Positions 56,601 through 64,000 of a DNA stretch of 64,000 nt are shown in pieces. Position 1 is the stretch's first letter, and the number at the start of each line of letters is the position of its first letter. Source of the DNA: Capsaspora owczarzaki ATCC 30864 (lineage: Eukaryota; Opisthokonta; Filasterea). The stretch spans positions 309,417 to 373,416 of the forward strand of contig NW_011887298.1 of assembly GCF_000151315.2 (NCBI RefSeq), given 5' to 3'. Position numbers and translations under genes: made by a program. The notes below the pieces were generated by a model. That model was not told where the DNA came from. It searched no databases and worked only from the letters and a program-made list of their open reading frames with translations.

Positions 56601-57954
56601 CCGGTGAGCACGATGGCAGACAAAAAACAAAACAAAACAAAAAAAAAAAAAAAAAACAAACCCCCCACACACACATCACAGGAACAATGCTGTGACAATC
56701 CAACAACATACTCAAAACGGCTTGATCAGCGCCAGAAAGAAGCTGGTAGAAGATGTGGAAGGAGCGCTCGCCTTCCGTGCGTGTGACAACACGAGACTTT
56801 TCCAGGAGGTAGTTGGTGATGATGCCACCAACAGGATCGCCCTTAAAGTCGAACTGAATGTCCATGTACTTGCCCTGTATGTGTGTGAGTCATTCGGGCG
56901 CCAGGTGAGCGGGGTTGTTCGGACCAGCAATCATTCAAAGTCTTTGACGCTTACAAAACGCGACGAATTGTCATTGCGCAAAGTCTTGGCATTTCCGAAA
57001 GCTGCACCGGCAAAGGTACACATGAAGATGTGAGGGACACGTTCATCTGAAACAACGACAAATCAACAAACCGCATGTGCTCCGTACCTTCAAGAATCGG
57101 GTTGGACTGCAGAAGTTGCTTCTTGACACGGTGGACCTCCGCACCATCACCCGAAACGGCGGCGATGAACTGCATGATGAGCTTGGATGCCTCTGTTATC
57201 GGTAGCAAGACAGAATTCGATGAAATGATGAGACAATGTGACGACCGGATGCGACGGTGCAGATTGGAGAAGGCATTACCAGTCTTGCCAGCGCCAGACT
57301 CGCCAGTGATGATGATGCACTGATCGGCGTTGCGCTCCTTCATTGCCCGGTGCGTCTCATCGGCGATCGCATAGCTGCATTCCATTCGAAGGTTAGTTAC
57401 AAGGACGAAGCAGCAGCGCTGAGGATTGGCAGGTTCGCAGGATTCACACAAGCGCAACACAACTCACACGTGAGGAGGCAGCTCGTAGAGGTTTCGGCCA
57501 CGGTACTCGTTGATGAACTCTGGCGTGTAAATGTTCATCGAGTGGTACGGATTGATGGACACGAGCACATCGCCAATGTAGGTCTGTGCAACACATGTCA
57601 AAAACGAAACATTGTTGTGAGCTACAATCGCGCATCAGTGACATTTTCGGCCCTTTTTTGTTGGTGTGATTGGGTGCAAAAGTGCTACTTGCGATGCAGC
57701 ACAGCACTGATCACGCCTCACGAATCATCATCGTAGTGTTGGCAAAAAAAAGCTGTCAAAAATGAACAAAGACGAAGAAGAATGCAACGAGTCTGGTTTT
57801 TCGACTCGACCAACTCTACATCAAGTCGGGGGTCGTATTTTTTGTCATGCTCTCGAACGAAATGACGTCTTATTCAACAGACTCAAAAGGTCGACTTCGG
57901 ACGACTCGAGTCATCGTTTGAGCAGAAAACAACCAACAATCAAAATAGCCAAAA

Positions 57955-57990
<36 letters not shown>

Positions 57991-58698
57991 AAAATAAAAA
58001 AAAAATAACAACAACAAATAGATCTTTTGCTGCTGCATTGACAGTGAGGCTCAAATAGCAGAGAGAACGCGAGGCGAAACCCATCGAGGAAAGCCCAAAG
58101 CCAAGGAGCAGAGTCGTCGAGCGAGAGGGGGAGGACAGCTTTGGCTGGTGGCACTGATGGTGGTGGTTATGAGGCAAACCACAACAAGGAAAAAAAAAAA
58201 AAAAAAAAAAAAAGCAAGTTTCACAGTCGTGGAGACGGTCTCGCCAAAGACTGCGAGGAGAGGAGAGGAGATCGCGAGCACCCCAGCACACCAGCACTCT
58301 GTACGAGATGCCGCCACTCCAGCACGCTCAGCAATACACGAGCACGAGCAGAGAGAGAGAGAGTATTGCAAACGGACGGAAGAAAAAAAAAACCAACAAA
58401 AATAATAAAACACAAAAACAGACTCAAACAAAAACAACAACCCAAAAAAAAAAAAAAAAAAAAAAATCAATCACCCAAAACAAACTTCTTGTTCTTTTGC
58501 TTTGTTGGCTGCTGTTGCCGTTGCGGAGGGGTGGAAGCAGGAAGCAAAGGGAGGGGGGGGGAGAAAACAGAAAGCAAGCCGTACATAGATCTGATCCTCC
58601 TTGAAGCGGGCGTGGTAGTTCTGGAGCATGGCGTCCTCATTGACTTCCTCGAGCAGCACTGCGTCTGCAACGCCAATCCGATTCTCCAGCAAGCTCAT
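53601..58698 (-). CDS. MYO1: Class I unconventional myosin (MYO1D/G-like short-tail type)
   Basis: Eleven exons in transcript order: 58585-58698, 57468-57583, 57280-57374, 57088-57192, 56955-57001, 56712-56874, 56480-56586, 56112-56363, 55708-56028, 53881-55550, 53601-53739. They give 1042 codons, the usual class I length. It is an actin-based motor linking membrane to the cortex. Motor (residues 1 to about 680): P-loop GESGAGKT near 103, switch I NDNSSRF, switch [12 protein letters not shown], and the actin-binding [14 protein letters not shown]. The neck has IQ-like helices at about 690-765 ([14 protein letters not shown] and two weaker repeats). The TH1 lipid-binding tail is about 850-1042, ending IPRAQPAA with no SH3, so it is a short-tail type. 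The SPKTLRPTN linker recalls MYO1D/G. Intron 1 is 1001 bp and rich in U-tracts. Confidence 0.95.
57584..58584 (-). other. Large homopolymer-rich first intron of the myosin gene
   Basis: 1001 bp, by far the longest intron in this gene. On the plus strand it carries A-runs at about 57957-57988, 58189-58212 and 58445-58466, which are U-tracts in the pre-mRNA. Short frames inside it are repeat-derived and not called. Confidence 0.7.
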
Positions 58699-59297
58699 GG
58701 TTGTATGGAGTTTGACAGAAAAAAAAAAAAAAAAAAGAACGAGTGAACAACATGCAAATCAGAAACAAGCGAATACACGGAATGGAGAGAATGCAGCAGC
58801 AGTATGCTCGGATCTCTGCTTTGGTTGATGATTGGAAAAAAGCCATCCACCAACCTCAACGCGCCCCCGGGCATCACTTGCAAGTGCGGAACTTTAAGTT
58901 ATTAAGGCTTTAATTTCGGAATCACAGACGTCCAACAAGGCAGCATACAAAGTGAAACGAAGATGCAAAACGCACAACACCAAGAAACAGAAACAACAAG
59001 CAATCAAACAAACGTGTTTGGGTTGGCTTCACTACAACCACGAAAATGCGCGGCTCAAGAGAAGGATAGAAAAAGAAGGGACATGCAAAAGAGAAAAGCA
59101 AAAGCGGCTCCTCCATATGGCAGTCACAAAGTACAGCAGATTTTTGATTTTTTTTTTTTTTGAGATGTTCGCCTCCTTGTTGGTCGTTTCGTGCTTTCCA
59201 ATCAGCCACAGCCCGCTGCGCACCAATTCAAGCAGCAAAGAGAACTTCCAAAAACAAAGAGAAAGAGAGAGAGAGAGACCAAAGACAAACTGCTCGA
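58699..59297. other. Intergenic region, kinase 3' end to myosin start
   Basis: 599 bp with both neighbours on the minus strand; it holds the myosin promoter and the kinase 3' UTR. It has an A18 run near 58718 and a GA-rich tract near 59262-59280 beside the kinase stop. No gene is supported. Confidence 0.45.

Positions 59298-64000
<4,703 letters not shown>

Noticed and set aside
1340-58698. A functional membrane-traffic gene cluster (VPS41, RAB3GAP1, BAR-SH3, PX, PEX12, myosin I)
   Set aside because: The genes belong to unrelated complexes, alternate strands and are mixed with RNA decay, proteasome and condensin genes; chance proximity is the simpler reading.

Overview
This is a nuclear genome window from a unicellular eukaryote, most likely an opisthokont close to animals (a filasterean such as Capsaspora, or a similar unicellular holozoan). 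The species call is an inference. It rests on compact intron-rich genes about 3.5 kb apart, animal-like versions of RAB3GAP1, ITFG1, NCAPG2, an amphiphysin/BIN1-type BAR-SH3 protein, a MYO1D/G-like myosin and a MARK-type kinase, and proteins full of Ser/Ala/Gln/acidic tracts. No operons, CRISPR arrays or tRNA/rRNA genes were seen. Splicing is GT-AG with three GC-AG exceptions. For almost every gene an exon chain could be built that keeps one reading frame from start to stop and matches the family from memory; no database search was run.

Layout, left to right: mitochondrial ribosomal protein bL20 (+); VPS41 (-); SKI2-type RNA helicase (+), sharing a 283 bp divergent promoter with VPS41; ACOT9-like acyl-CoA thioesterase (+); an unassigned stretch (13.3-14.3 kb) with two fragments of a leucine-rich-repeat gene 3' end and one doubtful small ORF; proteasome lid subunit Rpn3/PSMD3 (-); a Ty3/gypsy-like LTR element (16.7-19.5 kb) with identical 139 bp LTRs, a 5 bp target duplication and an assembly gap; RAB3GAP1 (+); ITFG1/TIP (+); a 30-exon LRR gene (-); BAR-SH3 protein (-); PX-domain Gln-rich protein (+); condensin-II subunit NCAPG2 (+); an RBR E3 ubiquitin ligase (-, intronless); PHOSPHO-type HAD phosphatase (-); PH-domain protein (+); PEX12 (+); class-I myosin (-); MARK/PAR-1-like kinase (-, running off the right edge).

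Most genes are housekeeping, with several in membrane traffic and cortex function (VPS41, RAB3GAP1, BAR-SH3, PX, PH, PEX12, myosin I). I see no evidence that they form a functional cluster.

The most unusual locus is the LRR gene at 26.9-32.1 kb. Sixteen exons are exactly 84 nt, all in phase 2, one 28-residue repeat per exon, and two non-LRR spacers share a motif. Its last exon and 3' UTR sequence recurs as two opposed fragments 13.4 kb away, downstream of ACOT9. Some positions may be off by one base.
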